Notes: generated from the letters alone by a model not told the origin. A stretch of DNA of 64,000 bases from Cyrtodaria siliqua (GCA_037043455.1 JAWPHD010011272.1:21430-85429), one strand, 5' to 3'; shown: positions 53,654 through 64,000, counted from the stretch's first letter. Program-made: numbers and translations.

Positions 53654-53682
53654 TTATATAGGATTGCATTACTTTCACACCA
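53654..53682 (-). promoter_or_regulatory. GR5 core promoter
   Basis: Minus strand TGGTGTGAAA (53682-53673) then TATATAA (53660-53654), 12 bp apart. The following exon 1 keeps the GCCTTGTTCACCACCGAC-like sequence, but the GTATGT donor of GR2/GR3 is not evident, another sign of decay. Confidence 0.65.
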
Positions 53683-53865
53683 ATAAATAAACTTGTCAAT
53701 TTTGTTAGAAAACCTTAACACGTTTTGCACTTCATATATCATCATCCATTACCTGGAAGATTTAAATAAATGCGCGTCTGCAACATCTTTAGAACAATGA
53801 TTTTACCTGTCTATACTATGATTTATAGTTAGAATATATAGTTACATGTTCACGGACCATACTTG

Positions 53866-53878
53866 CGTTTGTGTGTGG

Positions 53879-53942
<64 letters not shown>
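53866..53942 (+). repeat. (GT)n and (TTG)n microsatellite
   Basis: A GT run followed by about nine GTT units. The inverted counterpart at about 41455-41490 is an (ACA)n run in the same relation to its flank. Confidence 0.9.
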
Positions 53943-53984
53943 TTACATTATACAGTGTTGGTCAAAATATGTCGTATTTTTAGA

Positions 53985-55010
53985 AGGATAAACCCCCAAC
54001 AGAACGAAAATGGACGTGGTAATTCTGCTTATCTAAGTCGGCGTGATACAGAAATCGGCGAGGTAGTTCTGCTGATCTATGTCGGTGTTACGGAAATCCA
54101 CGTGGTAGTTCTGCTGATCTAACTAGGCGTGTTACAGAAATCAACAAGGTAGTTATACTGATCTAGCTCGGTGTGTTATGGAAATTGACGTGGTAGTTCT
54201 ACTGATCTCGGTCGGTGTGTTACAGAAATTGGCGTGGTATTTCTGCTGATCTATGTCGTTGTGTTACGGAAATCCACGTGGTAGTTCTGTTGATCTAACA
54301 GAAATCTATGTGGTAGTTCTACTGATCTAGCTCGGTGTGTTATGAAAATTGACATGGTAGTTCTACTGATCTAGCTTGGTGTGTTACGGAAAACGACGTG
54401 GTAGTTCTGGTGATCTATGTCGGTGTGTTACAAAAACGACGTGGTTGTTCTGCTGATTTATGTCGGCGTGTTACAGAAATCGATGTGGTAGTTCTGCTGA
54501 TCTATGTCGGCGTGTTTCAGAAATCGTCGTGGTAGTTCTGCTGATCTAATTCGGTGTGTTACAGAAATCGAGGTGGTTGTTCCTGCTGGTCAAGCTCGAT
54601 GTGTTACAGAAACAGACATTGTAGTTCCTGCTGGTCAAGCTCGATGTGTTACAGAAATAGACATTGTAGTTCCTGCTGGTCAAGCTCGATGTGTTACAGA
54701 AACAGACATTGTAGTTCCTGCTGGTCAAGCTCGATGTGTTACAGAAACAGACATTGTAGTTCCTGCTGGTCAAGCTCGATGTGTTACAGAAATAGACATT
54801 GTAGTTCCTGCTGGTCAAGCTCGATGTGTTACAGAAACAGAAATTGTAGTACCTGCTGGTCAAGCTCGATGTGTTACAAGAATAGACGTGGTAATTCTAC
54901 TAATCTATGTCGGCGTGCTACAGAAATGGAGGTGGTAGTTCCTGCTGGTCTAGCTCGACATGTTACAGAAATTGGTGTGTTAGTTTTGCTGATCTAACTA
55001 AGCGTGTTGT
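53985..55010 (+). repeat. 44-45 bp tandem array, right arm of inverted duplication
   Basis: Outer units are diverged (GTGTTACGGAAATCCACGTG). At 54555-54890 about seven near-identical 45 bp units occur (CATTGTAGTTCCTGCTGGTC, AAGCTCGATGTGTTACAGAA). 45 is a multiple of 3, which explains the long repetitive frames on both strands. Confidence 0.92.
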
Positions 55011-55860
55011 TTTTTTGTATTTCCAAGTCTAAACGTTTCATTTGATAACAGAATTGTTTCATTATTTGCATCCTAGTATATATGGATATTAGGTAGGATT
55101 AAGATAGTAACATATCAAATTTTAAACAATTTATTTTCTCATACGTGTATTATTTTTCCTGTCATTTGTGGCCATTTTTATGTAATTAAGTAAAAGGGAA
55201 TATGGGTAGCTCTGAGTAGAATTTATCCTTTTGTTGTATTAAAAAACAAATGAAATTTTGTTTTTATATAGTGGAATACATAATATATAAAAGTACATAC
55301 TGAGCTAATTTTATACTCGTCCATTAAGTAAACATTTTGTGTATAGTATTACAGCAAAAATGTCAAAATAACTCGAAAATGCGTGTAGTTTAAAGATGTT
55401 TTAATATAAATTAATTAGACGCCTGTTGACCTATATATAGTTTAACTTGTTTCGAAGAAGATGAGATGTCATGGCACCTTGTCATATACAATATTTTAAA
55501 AAATAGCTGAGCAATAGAACATTAGTTTTATCTTGAATTATCATTTAAGTCAGCATGGTTTTCTTCATAAAATGGCGGGGTTCAGTCCAGGATTACATTT
55601 GTTTGTGTATTTTTGAAAGACATCTTTTATTGTAAATGTTAAATGTTATGGAATAAATATGCGAACATGTTCAATGACTTTATTTCTACTCTTTTCAGCG
55701 AAAATTTGGAGTCAGAAACACGCGTTTTCGTCAAAGACGTATATTGTAAAACAAAGTTCGGTGACCTACCCTCTTTGATAATGTTGTTTTTAAATGATAC
55801 CAGCGAAGCTGTTAAATGACAATCTAAAACAGCACTACGTCTTTTCCCATCCAACCTATC
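55010..55860 (+). repeat. Segment shared with 26120-26990
   Basis: Direct-orientation copy of the GR3 intron 1 segment, here upstream of GR5. Non-coding, AT-rich. Confidence 0.75.
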
Positions 55861-56315
55861 AGTATGTGTTTTGTCTTCTTTGTTTATGTCTTGTTTCTAT
55901 TTATTTGTTATGCTTTAACAATTGTATGCTAGTTACAAAATTAAGGTTTTATTTCATACCCAAGCCAACCCCGTTTTCGCTTCTTGGAGAAGGGGTTGGA
56001 TGGGGTATGAAAGTTAATACTCGGACCACGTAATGAATGTGGCCGTTAGCCACACGTATTGAGGTATGATTTGCGTTGCAAGTTTATTATTTAAATATCG
56101 ATGACGGTTTTATCACTGTTTTCATGCAAATAACATATGAAAGAAGCAATCGGCTAAATAACATTGCAGAACTTTGATGATGATGTATCTGGAAGGTCAC
56201 CATACTGTTTACGTCATTCTAACAAGACGCGTCTTATATTCCCGCCAAAACGAAGGTTTAAAACTCCGGCCCCATGGGCCTTTAAGTCACCTATATATTC
56301 ATACAAAAACAATAT
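55861..56315. other. No gene recognised
   Basis: Contains the near-palindrome CCAACCCCGTTTTCGCTTC..GAAGGGGTTGG around 55970. No gene recognised. Confidence 0.4.
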
Positions 56316-56317
56316 AG

Positions 56318-56800
56318 TTGGGAGCAGAGGTTATGAAGCCTGCGTATCACAAGTAACAGTCTCAAGACTAAATTAAAAAGCAGTCAACATATCCTAAGGG
56401 TGATTAGTGTTTGCCCTACTTTTTCCTCCAATCAGACGGTGAGGAATTAAAAAAAAAAAGCGAACTTATTCATGTAAATTTCTAACGATCACCAATTTTA
56501 ACCATTTAATCATTAAGTAATCGCTTACGTTTTGGCGCGTAAGTGTTAAGAGGCGTGGTTTCGTAGAAGCGCGGGGAAAAAGTAGGGCAAACACTGTCAG
56601 TTAGAGGCTAAGAAGTGAAATTATAACAATTAAAGAAACCTGGGTCAGTCGCTGCGCTTCTTCCCTTAGGGTTTCTTAATTGTTAAAATTTCACTTCATA
56701 GCCTCTAACTAAAACTTTAACAATACTCAGAACATTAAAAGGTTGGAGTAGTGGAAACACCTATTCGAAATTAAAGTAAGAATACGAAAGTATTTTCCCT
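56318..56800 (-). repeat. R3 fragment with nested hairpin element
   Basis: R3 at 56318-56405 and 56712-56800 (AACAATACTCAGAACATTAAAAGG) flanks a ~306 bp insertion (56406-56711). The insertion comprises two consecutive hairpins: arms GTGTTTGCCCTACTTTTTCC (56407-56426 / 56575-56594), and GTTAGAGGCTA.GAAGTGAAATT (56600-56708) around TGGGTCAGTCGCTGCGC. Confidence 0.75.
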
Positions 56801-57220
56801 GATCCTGAGACTTTTTGTCATTTTGTAATAGATAAAACATTATTTGACCGGCACATCATCTGTCAGAGTTAGTTTCTAGGGTATTGTTCATGTCATATAT
56901 TCTGTCATACAGTCTTTCATTCATGATGCGTTCATGGACTTAATTAACCTCTAATCATGAGTGTGATTTCGGGGACCAGTAGACTGCGTACTTGGTCCTA
57001 TCGAAGATATTAGGTTCACCTGAAAAGAAATGTAAACCGTTACCGAAGGAGGATTGCTGGACTAGGACTTCATTTACACACATTTCCAGTGAAACAGTTT
57101 TGTAGAGAGTAGATGAAGAAATAGGAAGAGAAGTAAGAAAAACAAACAATACAAATAAAAGAAAGAAAAGGAAAGGGGGAAAGAAGGTGTTTATTAGGTG
57201 TTTAACAATGTATTTAATAC
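56801..57220. other. No gene recognised
   Basis: Mixed sequence; a 99-codon minus frame at 56955-57254 runs into PLE-1 tail and is not credible. Confidence 0.4.
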
Positions 57221-57221
57221 A

Positions 57222-57510
57222 GATATAAAATCGAACAGGAAAAGCAGCATTCAAGGCCGACAGTCAACCAAAAACGCACAGAATCAAAGAACAAATTTAA
57301 AGATGAATAAAATGTCAAATAAGACATCACAAACACAAAAGAGTTGACAATAGGGCTACCACCTTGGAACGGTCAGTGGCAAAAAAGGCCGCTGGGGGTT
57401 TAAACCAGGATATAGGGTGCACCAAACCTCACACTTACCCTATTGTCATCCCAATTAAACGGGGCAGTGTAAATAAAAAAATCCCCGCCATGAAATATTC
57501 TCATGCATTT
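57222..57510 (-). mobile_element. PLE-1 3' UTR copy
   Basis: AGATATAAAATCGAACAGGAAAAGC to AAATCCCCGCCATGAAATATTCTC. Confidence 0.85.
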
Positions 57511-57724
57511 TTCGTTATATATACATAAAATAGAATCATATATATTTCGGTTGAATACAATTAATCTAATTTGATTTTTGTTACTAAATTTCTTGTTTAT
57601 TGCCTAATTAGGTTGTCCTGAAATTATAAGACATTTGCCAAAACTGGAATATGGGTTATAGATTTATGTAAAGATATCTCAGAAACAAAGCTTATGACTT
57701 ATTTTTAATGCTAAAATAGGCTAA

Positions 57725-57945
57725 AGAACCGGTTTAAACCCCCAGTGGCCTACTTTGCCACTGACCGTTCCAAGGCGGTAGCCCTACTGTCAACCCTTTT
57801 GTGTCTGTGATGTCGTTTGCATTTATTATTACTGTTGCCTTCTTGTTTGTCTGTTTGCGTGTTTGTTTCTGTGTTTTGTGGTTGACTGTCCTCCTTGAAT
57901 GCTACTTTCCCTGTCCGATCTTTTTATATTTCTTTAAGATAGACC
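57725..57945 (+). mobile_element. PLE-1 3' tail copy
   Basis: AGAACCGGTTTAAACCCCCAG to TTTCCCTGTCCGATCTTTTTATATTTCTTT, very similar to 31290-31495. Confidence 0.85.
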
Positions 57946-58600
57946 GTTCTAGCTATGTACAAAATATTTATAAATAAAGTTATTTATTTATTCAATATGC
58001 ATACCGCACACGTCGCAACGATTATATTGAACAATATTGCATTTATTATATTATTTGTCGGTACTTGCGCATTATATATTTATATTGAACTTCTCGGAGT
58101 TTTGTATCCATGGTTGCTTTCTTTTTGCACATATACTGCGGTGATTTGTTTTTTATTTTTCTGTCGTTACTCATTTGATATGTATATACAAGTGTATTCG
58201 CTTGTTAAATTTTGTCTCGTCTTATATTTATATTTTTCAACTTTAATTTAATTTTCCAATCTTGTGGTAGACTTGATAATATAGACATATAAAATAAGAT
58301 ATATTTCTTATGGAGCTCATATATATCGGTTAGGTCTTTAAAAGTGTAAAGGTATTGTTTACTATAATCAAATAGTTGTTGTATAAATTGTATGCATCTG
58401 TCAAGCCGGGACTTTTATCAAAACTGTTTTATTCCCAACTTTTATGTTTGCGTTTTGACAAATGATTGACAAACTAGAAATTGTTATTGTCCGTGGGACA
58501 AAAACGTATGGCTCCCCAAAAAGTATGTCGCCCAAACAGACATAATTGACGACTCTAGGTCCAACCGTTCTCTATTGATCTGAGATCGTTTTGATATTCA
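57946..58600. other. No gene recognised
   Basis: AT-rich. A 98-codon hydrophobic frame (57955-58251) has no supporting features. Confidence 0.4.
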
Positions 58601-58604
58601 ATAT

Positions 58605-59280
58605 CCCTGTGACTGTATCTACGATCTGTATCAGTAATATCTACTGGTCATGACCAGCCATCCTTCCAAGTTTGAGGGCCCTAGGTCCAACCATACTCTA
58701 TTTATTGATTGGACATTGTTTTGTTATTGATCGGGGATCGTTTTGATAGTCAAGGTCACCGCGACCTTGACCTTTGACCTAGTGACCCCAAAATCAATAG
58801 GGATCACCTACTGGTCATGACCAACCATCCTTCCAAGTTTGAGGACCCTAGGTCCAACCATTGTGTAGTTATTGATCGGACATCGCTTTGATAATCAAGG
58901 TCACCGCGACCTTGACCTTTGACCTAGTGACTCCAAAATCAATAGGAGTCATCTACTGGTCATGACCAACCATCCTTCCAAGTTTGAGGACCCTAGGTCC
59001 AACCAGTGTAGTTATTGATCGGACATCGCTTTGATAATCAATGTCACCGCGACCTTGACCTTTGACCTAGTGACCCCAAAATCAATAGGGGTCATCTACT
59101 TGACATGACCAACCATCCATCCAAGTTTGAGGACCCTAGGTCCAACCATTCTCTAGTTATTGATCGGACATCGTTTGTGTCACAGACAGACAGACCTACA
59201 GACAGATCTACACAGACAGACAGAAAGCACAAAATCAGCATGGTTCCCCTACCACACTTTGTGTGGGGGAGCCATAATTA
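58605..59280 (+). repeat. ~144 bp AGGTCA-rich tandem array
   Basis: About four units (GCGACCTTGACC at 58761, 58906, 59049) with GACCTTTGACCTAGTGACCCC, CTACTGGTCATGACCAACC and GAGGACCCTAGGTCCAACC. Ends in a GACAGACAGAC run and a terminal hairpin GGTTCCCCTACCACAC / GTGTGGGGGAGCC. Resembles ~160 bp-unit bivalve repeats of the pearl/BIV160 type. Confidence 0.8.
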
Positions 59281-59289
59281 CACTTGTTG

Positions 59290-59640
59290 TGAATGTCTTA
59301 CCATGCAAAGATAACATCTTGTAAAAGGTCATTACGTTTCGTTTTATCGAGCCAGCTTTTAAAGAGTTAAAACAATTATTAAGATCGATCATCTTCAGTC
59401 CTCTATCTTCATAACCTCGAGTGATTACTTTTCTTTTAATTTTATCAGTTTTGTTACCCCATAAAACATCAAACATGGTGTCATTTATACGTTTTATATG
59501 TTGGAGGTGTTCAGTCAATAGGTAAATCAACTTCGATAAAACAAAGGATTTAAGCACCGTAAATTTCCCTAGGAGGGGCAGCACATGGGGAAGCTTTCTG
59601 TGCTGCCATTGTTTCAAACAATTACAAATAGCATTTATTT
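59290..59640 (-). mobile_element. L1/Tx1-like LINE, RT thumb fragment
   Basis: Minus frame reads KLPHVLPLLGKFTVLKSFV, LSKLIYLLTEHL, then KRINDTMFDVLWGNKTDKIK and EDRGLKMIDLNNCFNSLKAG. This is the region after the RT palm in L1/Tx1-type ORF2. It runs into the hairpin of the 58.6 kb array at its 3' end. 5'-truncated remnant without the catalytic motif. Confidence 0.75.
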
Positions 59641-61004
59641 TATGTTTTAAATTTGATTGAAATTATTATATCTCCCGGTATGAAATACCATTCTTAATGA
59701 TTTTATATTATCGGAGCCCGAGTGAAACGTTTTGTTCACAGCCTGCTCTTAGCACGGTACATTTGGACGTATTTAACTCATGTTGTAAACGATATTTTTG
59801 GTCCGTCTTTGATGAAGGTTGCATCATCTGCAAATAATGAATTGTTCACCTGATATCCTTTGATGTTAACACATTTTTCGTCTGAATTAGTGCGCACAGA
59901 ATACCTCAACAGTGTCACGCTCTGTGTCAGTCCAACAGCGTCACCCTCTGTGTCACTCCAACAGTGTCATCCTCTGTGTCTCCTCAACAGTGTCACTCGC
60001 TCTGTCACCCCAACAGTATCACCCAATGTGTCACACAAGTCAACAGTGTCACCCTCTGAGCTATCTCTCTCAATATCATTGACTTCTCCTAGTTCGTAAC
60101 TTACATTTTATTTCCCCATCTAACCTGCCCTAAACATTCTCGTGTTTTATCACTATTGGGCATTTCAAGGTACCTGTACGTCAAATAAGAAATCGAGCTT
60201 TTTTTATTACTTGCTGTATGTTTTCATACCTGATATGGTTAGACATAATGACAATAGACGCTCCTGGATCTGTTTACAATCTTTCCATAGCATCCGTTAC
60301 GCTTCATTTTGACCCCCTTGTTTATAGTGTAAAAATTAAAACAACATGGCGGCATTATTTTTAGAAATTGTCGTCTGCGCATGTCTGTTTCTAGGGTTCG
60401 GATGTACCAAATAAAACGTAGGTTATGCTGGGTGGTGTGGTTGTTAATTGTGTTCAGCACCTCCAGCAATCGATCATACTTATCTTTTATATTGGAATGA
60501 AAAACATTATATCTATCAAATAACAGGTAGGTAAATAGTATACCGAGTTTATATTTTATTATTTGCACCACTAATGGTCAACTGATTTTTTTAAGTCACA
60601 CTCTAGAAAAATAGAATGTTCCGATGTCGCCATTTTGGTTTCGGCTGTCAATAAAATTACATGTAAACAGAGGGGGTCACAATGTTTTTTTGGCTTTGCG
60701 AAGCTTAGAGGATGGCTACACGAAGATTGCAAACATATTCAGGAGCGTCCGTTTTCATTCTATTCAATCATATCAAGTATAAAAACATATAGAAAGTATT
60801 AAAAAAAATCTCGATTCATATTCGACGTCTAGTCACTCTGAAATGCACAGTAGCATGTCTATCTCACTTACAATTACAATTCACAGTTCTCTTACTTTTC
60901 TTCTTTTCCTCCTCCTCTGTCATATTTGTGTTTACCTTGGCATCCATTGTGAAACGAACAGGATGGAATGTTGCACGATGGGAAGATATGTGCATGTTAA
61001 AGTC
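59641..61004. other. No gene recognised; short tandem repeat at 59905-60060
   Basis: Six or so 20-26 bp units of CAACAGTGTCACCCTCTGTGTC with variation. Elsewhere AT-rich sequence with a 110-codon minus frame (60239-60571) that I do not recognise. Confidence 0.5.
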
Positions 61005-61300
61005 CTTGTTAAAAGAGTATGAGAGTGGACAGTGGACCTTTGGAAACGGCCGAACACGACACATACGAAATAGTGCAGACTCGGTTTGATCGAGACTGTT
61101 CATTAACGGTAGTAAAATATGCTAGCTACCGCTCACGCCCTCTAGCCCCGGGTTGAGCAGAACTCAATATTTATAAAATCAATAGTACATAATTTTAACC
61201 AACCCGAAGATAGCATGCATATGGCGGTGGACATAAGAGATATTTGCTTCCCCCATGTCCTGCGGCGTATGGTCCCAGTATCTAACAAGAAATGTCACAG
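61005..61300 (-). repeat. R3 element
   Basis: AAAAGAGTATGAGAGTGG, GGAAACGGCCGAACACGAC, GACTCGGTTTGATCGAGACTG, GCCCCGGGTTGAGCAG, CATATGGCGGTGGACAT and GCGGCGTATGGTCCCAG. Confidence 0.8.
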
Positions 61301-61429
61301 TAAGTGACAAATGCCCCCGAAGTGACCTGTAAGTGTGACCTTGACCTTGGAGCAATATGAAACCAACAGATGTATTTAAAAATAATTTAAAAAAAAATAA
61401 AAATAAAAAACAACAAGAGGCCCCAGAGG

Positions 61430-62335
61430 GCCTGTGGACGCTCTACTGGCTAACAAGGCTCTTATAACATCAATGAAGCGAGTGACTGCCATTTACGTTT
61501 TTCTGAAAGTTTCGGGCAAAAAACAGCTTTTTGACTAAATCAAGGGCCATAACTAAAGAATCTGGTAAAGTTTGGTAAAAGATCAGATGAAAAGTGAAGG
61601 CCCTACCGTATTAACGAGGCAAAATATAGCATTTTTAACTAAATCAAGAGCCATAACTCCTCTGTTACTGATCCGACTGGTCCAACATAGAGCTAAAAAA
61701 AAAATCCAAAAATTAAAAAAAAATATTTAAAAAAAAAAAAAAAAGAAAAAAATTAAACAAAAAAAAAGAAAAGAAAAAGAAAGTTATAAAATCTGGTAAA
61801 GTTTGGCAAAGATCAGATGCAAAATGAAGGCTCTATCGTATGACGAGGCAAAATATAGCATTTTGAACTAAATCAAGGGCCATAACTCCGCTGTAACTAG
61901 TCCGATATGGCTGGTTTTCGAACTTGTCAGAGCTTTCATTGATATTAACAATTGGAAAGTTTGGTAAATATAGAATGAGAAATGAAGGCCCTATCGTCTT
62001 AATGAGGCAAAATATAGCATTTTGAACTAAATCAAGGGCCATAACTCCGCTGTTACTGGTCCGATACGAATGGTTTTCGAACTTGTCCGAGCTTGTATTG
62101 AATTAACAATCTGATAAAGTTTGGTAAAGATCGGATGAACAATGAAGGCCCTATCGTCTTAACGAGGCAAAATATAGCATTTTTAACTAAATCAAGGGCC
62201 ATAACTCTGCTGTTACAGGTCCAATCTGGCTGGTTTTCGAACTTGTCCGAGATTTCATTGATATTAACAACCTGACAGACAACTCGCCATCCCAGGTTAT
62301 TTGAAAATCTGTCCATGAATGTCAGAGTTATTAAC
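61430..62335 (-). repeat. R5 ~160 bp repeat array
   Basis: Opens with GAGGCCCCAGAGGGCCTGTGG, then four units with GAGGCAAAATATAGCATTTT, AACTAAATCAAGGGCCATAACTC, TGGTTTTCGAACTTGTC, AAAGTTTGGTAAA. An A-rich stretch (61690-61785) lies between units. Opposite orientation to 47200-47985. Confidence 0.8.
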
Positions 62336-62339
62336 CGGA

Positions 62340-63365
62340 CACGAAAGCACTTTGTTTTGACCTTTGACCTCTAAGTGTGACCTTGACCTTGGAGCCACGG
62401 ACCGGGTTTTGTGCGCGACACGTCGTCTAGTTGTGGTGAGAAATTGTGCCAAGTTATTTGAAAATCTGTCCATGAATGTCAGAGTTATTAATCGGACACG
62501 AAAGCACTTTGTTTTGACCTTTGACCTCTAAGTGTGACCTTGACCTTGGATCCACGGAACTGGGTTTTGTGCGCGACACGTCGTCTAGTTGTGATGAGAA
62601 ATTGTGCCAAGTTATTTGAAAATCTGTCCATGAATGTCAGAGTTATTAATGGGACACGAAAGCACTTTGTTTTGACCTTTGACCTCTAAGTGTGACCTTG
62701 ACCTTGGAGCCACGGACCTGGGTTTTGTGCGCGAGACGTCGTCTAGTTGTGGTGAGCAATTGTGCCAAGTTAATTGAAAATCTGTCCATAAATGTCAGAG
62801 TTATTAACCGGACACGAAAGCACTCTTTTTAGACCTTTGACCTCTAAGTGTGACCTTGACCTTTGAGCCACGGACATGGATTTTGTGCGCGACACGTCGT
62901 CTTGTTGTGGTGAGCAATTGTGCGAAGTTATTTGAAAATCCGTCCATTAGTGTCACAGTTATGATTGTACCGACGAACGGGCAACCTTTGACCTCTAAGT
63001 GTAACCTTGACCTTGGAGCCACGGACCTGGATTTTGTGCGCGACACGTCGTCTTGTTGTGGTGAGCAATTGTGCTAAGATATTTGAAAATCCGTCCATTA
63101 ATGTCAGAGTTATGAAGCGGACACGATTGTACAGACGAACGGATTTTAACCTTTGATCTCTAAGTGTGACCTTGACTTTGGAGCCACGGACCTTGGAGCC
63201 ACGGACCTGGATTTTGTGCGCGACACGTCGTCTTGTTGTGGTGAGCAATTGTGCGAAGTTATTTGAAAATCCGTCCATTATTGTCAGAGTTATGAAGCGG
63301 ACACGATTGTACACACGAATGGACAGACAGTGCGACTACTATATGCCACCCTTCGGGGGCATAAC
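62340..63365 (+). repeat. ~158 bp AGGTCA-rich tandem array
   Basis: Six units (TGACCTTGAC(C/T) starts at 62378, 62535, 62693, 62851, 63002, 63167) with TTTTGACCTTTGACCTCTAAGTG, GTTTTGTGCGCGACACGTCGTC and GAAAATCTGTCCATGAATGTC. Ends at GCCACCCTTCGGGGGC, a terminal hairpin like that at 59.25 kb. Confidence 0.88.
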
Positions 63366-63374
63366 AAAATAATA

Positions 63375-63770
63375 TGCCCCGAAGAGCGAAATAAACAAAA
63401 TGGAATTTAGTTGGAAGCAACGGTTATGAAGCCTGCGTATCACAAGTAACAACCAAAAGACCAAATTAAAAAGCAGACAACATATCCTATGAGTGGTTAA
63501 ACAATACCCAGAGCCTTTTATCGGCCGGAGTAGTGGAACCACCGAATCGAAAATTAAGTAAGAAAACACTGATAACTAAATATAAGTATCGGGCTCAGCG
63601 ATCTCTAAAGATCGAATGAATAACAGTCCTGATTGCAAGCGTGGGAAGACGTTTTACTGCAGCCACACTGCACAAGCAACGCCACTGTGCTATATAAAAG
63701 AGTATGAGAGTGGCCTTTGGAAACGGCCAAACACGACACATACGAAATATTGCAGTCTCGGTTTGATAAG
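63375..63770 (-). repeat. R3 element (unbroken) and start of a second
   Basis: 63375-63704 is the 5' portion of R3 ending GCTATATAAAAGAG. At 63705 a second R3 begins (TATGAGAGTGGCCTTTGG) head-to-tail, ending at about 63768. Confidence 0.8.
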
Positions 63771-63924
63771 TTTTAACGAAAAGTTTACCTTTTCGTTAAG
63801 AGAAAACAGTTCGTTAAAATTATTTGAAAAGTAGAGATTGATTATTAACGAAAGCATTAATTCGCTCTGAACAACAGTTTTTTAAACGGGCCGTTAGTTA
63901 ATTCTTGTTAAGGATTGAACATCT

Positions 63925-64000
63925 TGTTAAAGTAGATATAAAAAATCGAAAAGGAAAAGTAGCATTCTAGGACGACAGTCAACCACAAACACACACAAAA
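63925..64000 (-). mobile_element. PLE-1 3' tail, cut by window end
   Basis: AGTAGATATAAAAAATCG, AAAAGTAGCATTCTAGGACGACAGTCAACC. Confidence 0.8.

Noticed and set aside
54504..54997. 144-147 codon frames, one Cys-rich (CYRNRHCSSCWSSSM)
   Set aside because: The 45 bp repeat length keeps all frames open; no signal peptide or gene context, and the inverted counterpart at 40.5 kb is not open.
40490..55010. CRISPR array among the many short repeats
   Set aside because: Repeats are directly adjacent or diverged, without unique spacers or cas genes, and the genome is animal.
57955..58251. 98-codon hydrophobic frame
   Set aside because: AT-rich codons, no family, no splice or promoter signals, flanked by retroelement tails.

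Overview
This window looks like AT-rich, intron-bearing animal DNA, most likely from a bivalve mollusc. The reasons are: five copies of a secreted Gly/Tyr-rich gene that resembles the pearl-oyster shematrins; ~145-160 bp tandem units dense in AGGTCA-type words, of the kind reported from bivalve genomes; tRNA-derived SINEs; LINE remnants; and large numbers of reverse-transcriptase fragments. Nothing looks prokaryotic. The species cannot be fixed from the sequence.

The genes. Five members of one family, called GR1 to GR5 here, lie at 2.3 kb (+), 8.5-11.9 kb (+), 28.5-23.6 kb (-), 41.7-44.9 kb (+) and 53.7-49.1 kb (-). The shared architecture is reconstructed from sequence: a TATA promoter with an upstream TGGTGTGAAA box; a short untranslated exon 1; a first intron ending just before the ATG; a large exon 2 encoding a 17-residue signal peptide plus GGGY/GGGF/GGGV/GGGL repeats; a phase-1 intron; and a tiny exon 3 encoding a basic tail that ends in KKY or RKY. 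That tail matches the RKKKY/RRKKY ending described for shematrins, which are shell-matrix silk-like proteins. GR2 (234 aa) and GR3 (332 aa) look intact. GR4 has one nonsense codon in an otherwise open frame. GR5 has a nonsense codon, a frameshift and a lost terminal stop. GR1 is frameshifted and has a different C-terminus.

How the locus was built. GR1 and GR2 belong to a direct segmental duplication (about 0.17-2.7 kb and 8.8-10.4 kb). GR4 and GR5 sit in the two arms of a large inverted duplication (about 40.5-46.0 kb and 48.2-55.0 kb). The flanking tandem arrays, promoters, introns and genes appear in mirror order around a repeat-filled centre.

The rest is mostly mobile DNA. Two related Penelope-like reverse transcriptase families (PLE-1, PLE-2) are present as 5'-truncated and head-to-tail copies with long 3' UTRs. 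Two related non-coding families (R3, R4) carry a pair of hairpins, one stem of which shows a compensatory base-pair change. There are also L1/Tx1-like and CR1/RTE-like LINE remnants, SINEs, MITE-like elements, long palindromes, three arrays rich in nuclear-receptor-like half-sites, and several minisatellites. Between about 11.9 and 23.4 kb and 29 and 40 kb I found no convincing host gene, apart from one weak open segment at 38.3-38.6 kb. All functional statements are inferred from sequence; splice sites and promoters need transcript evidence.
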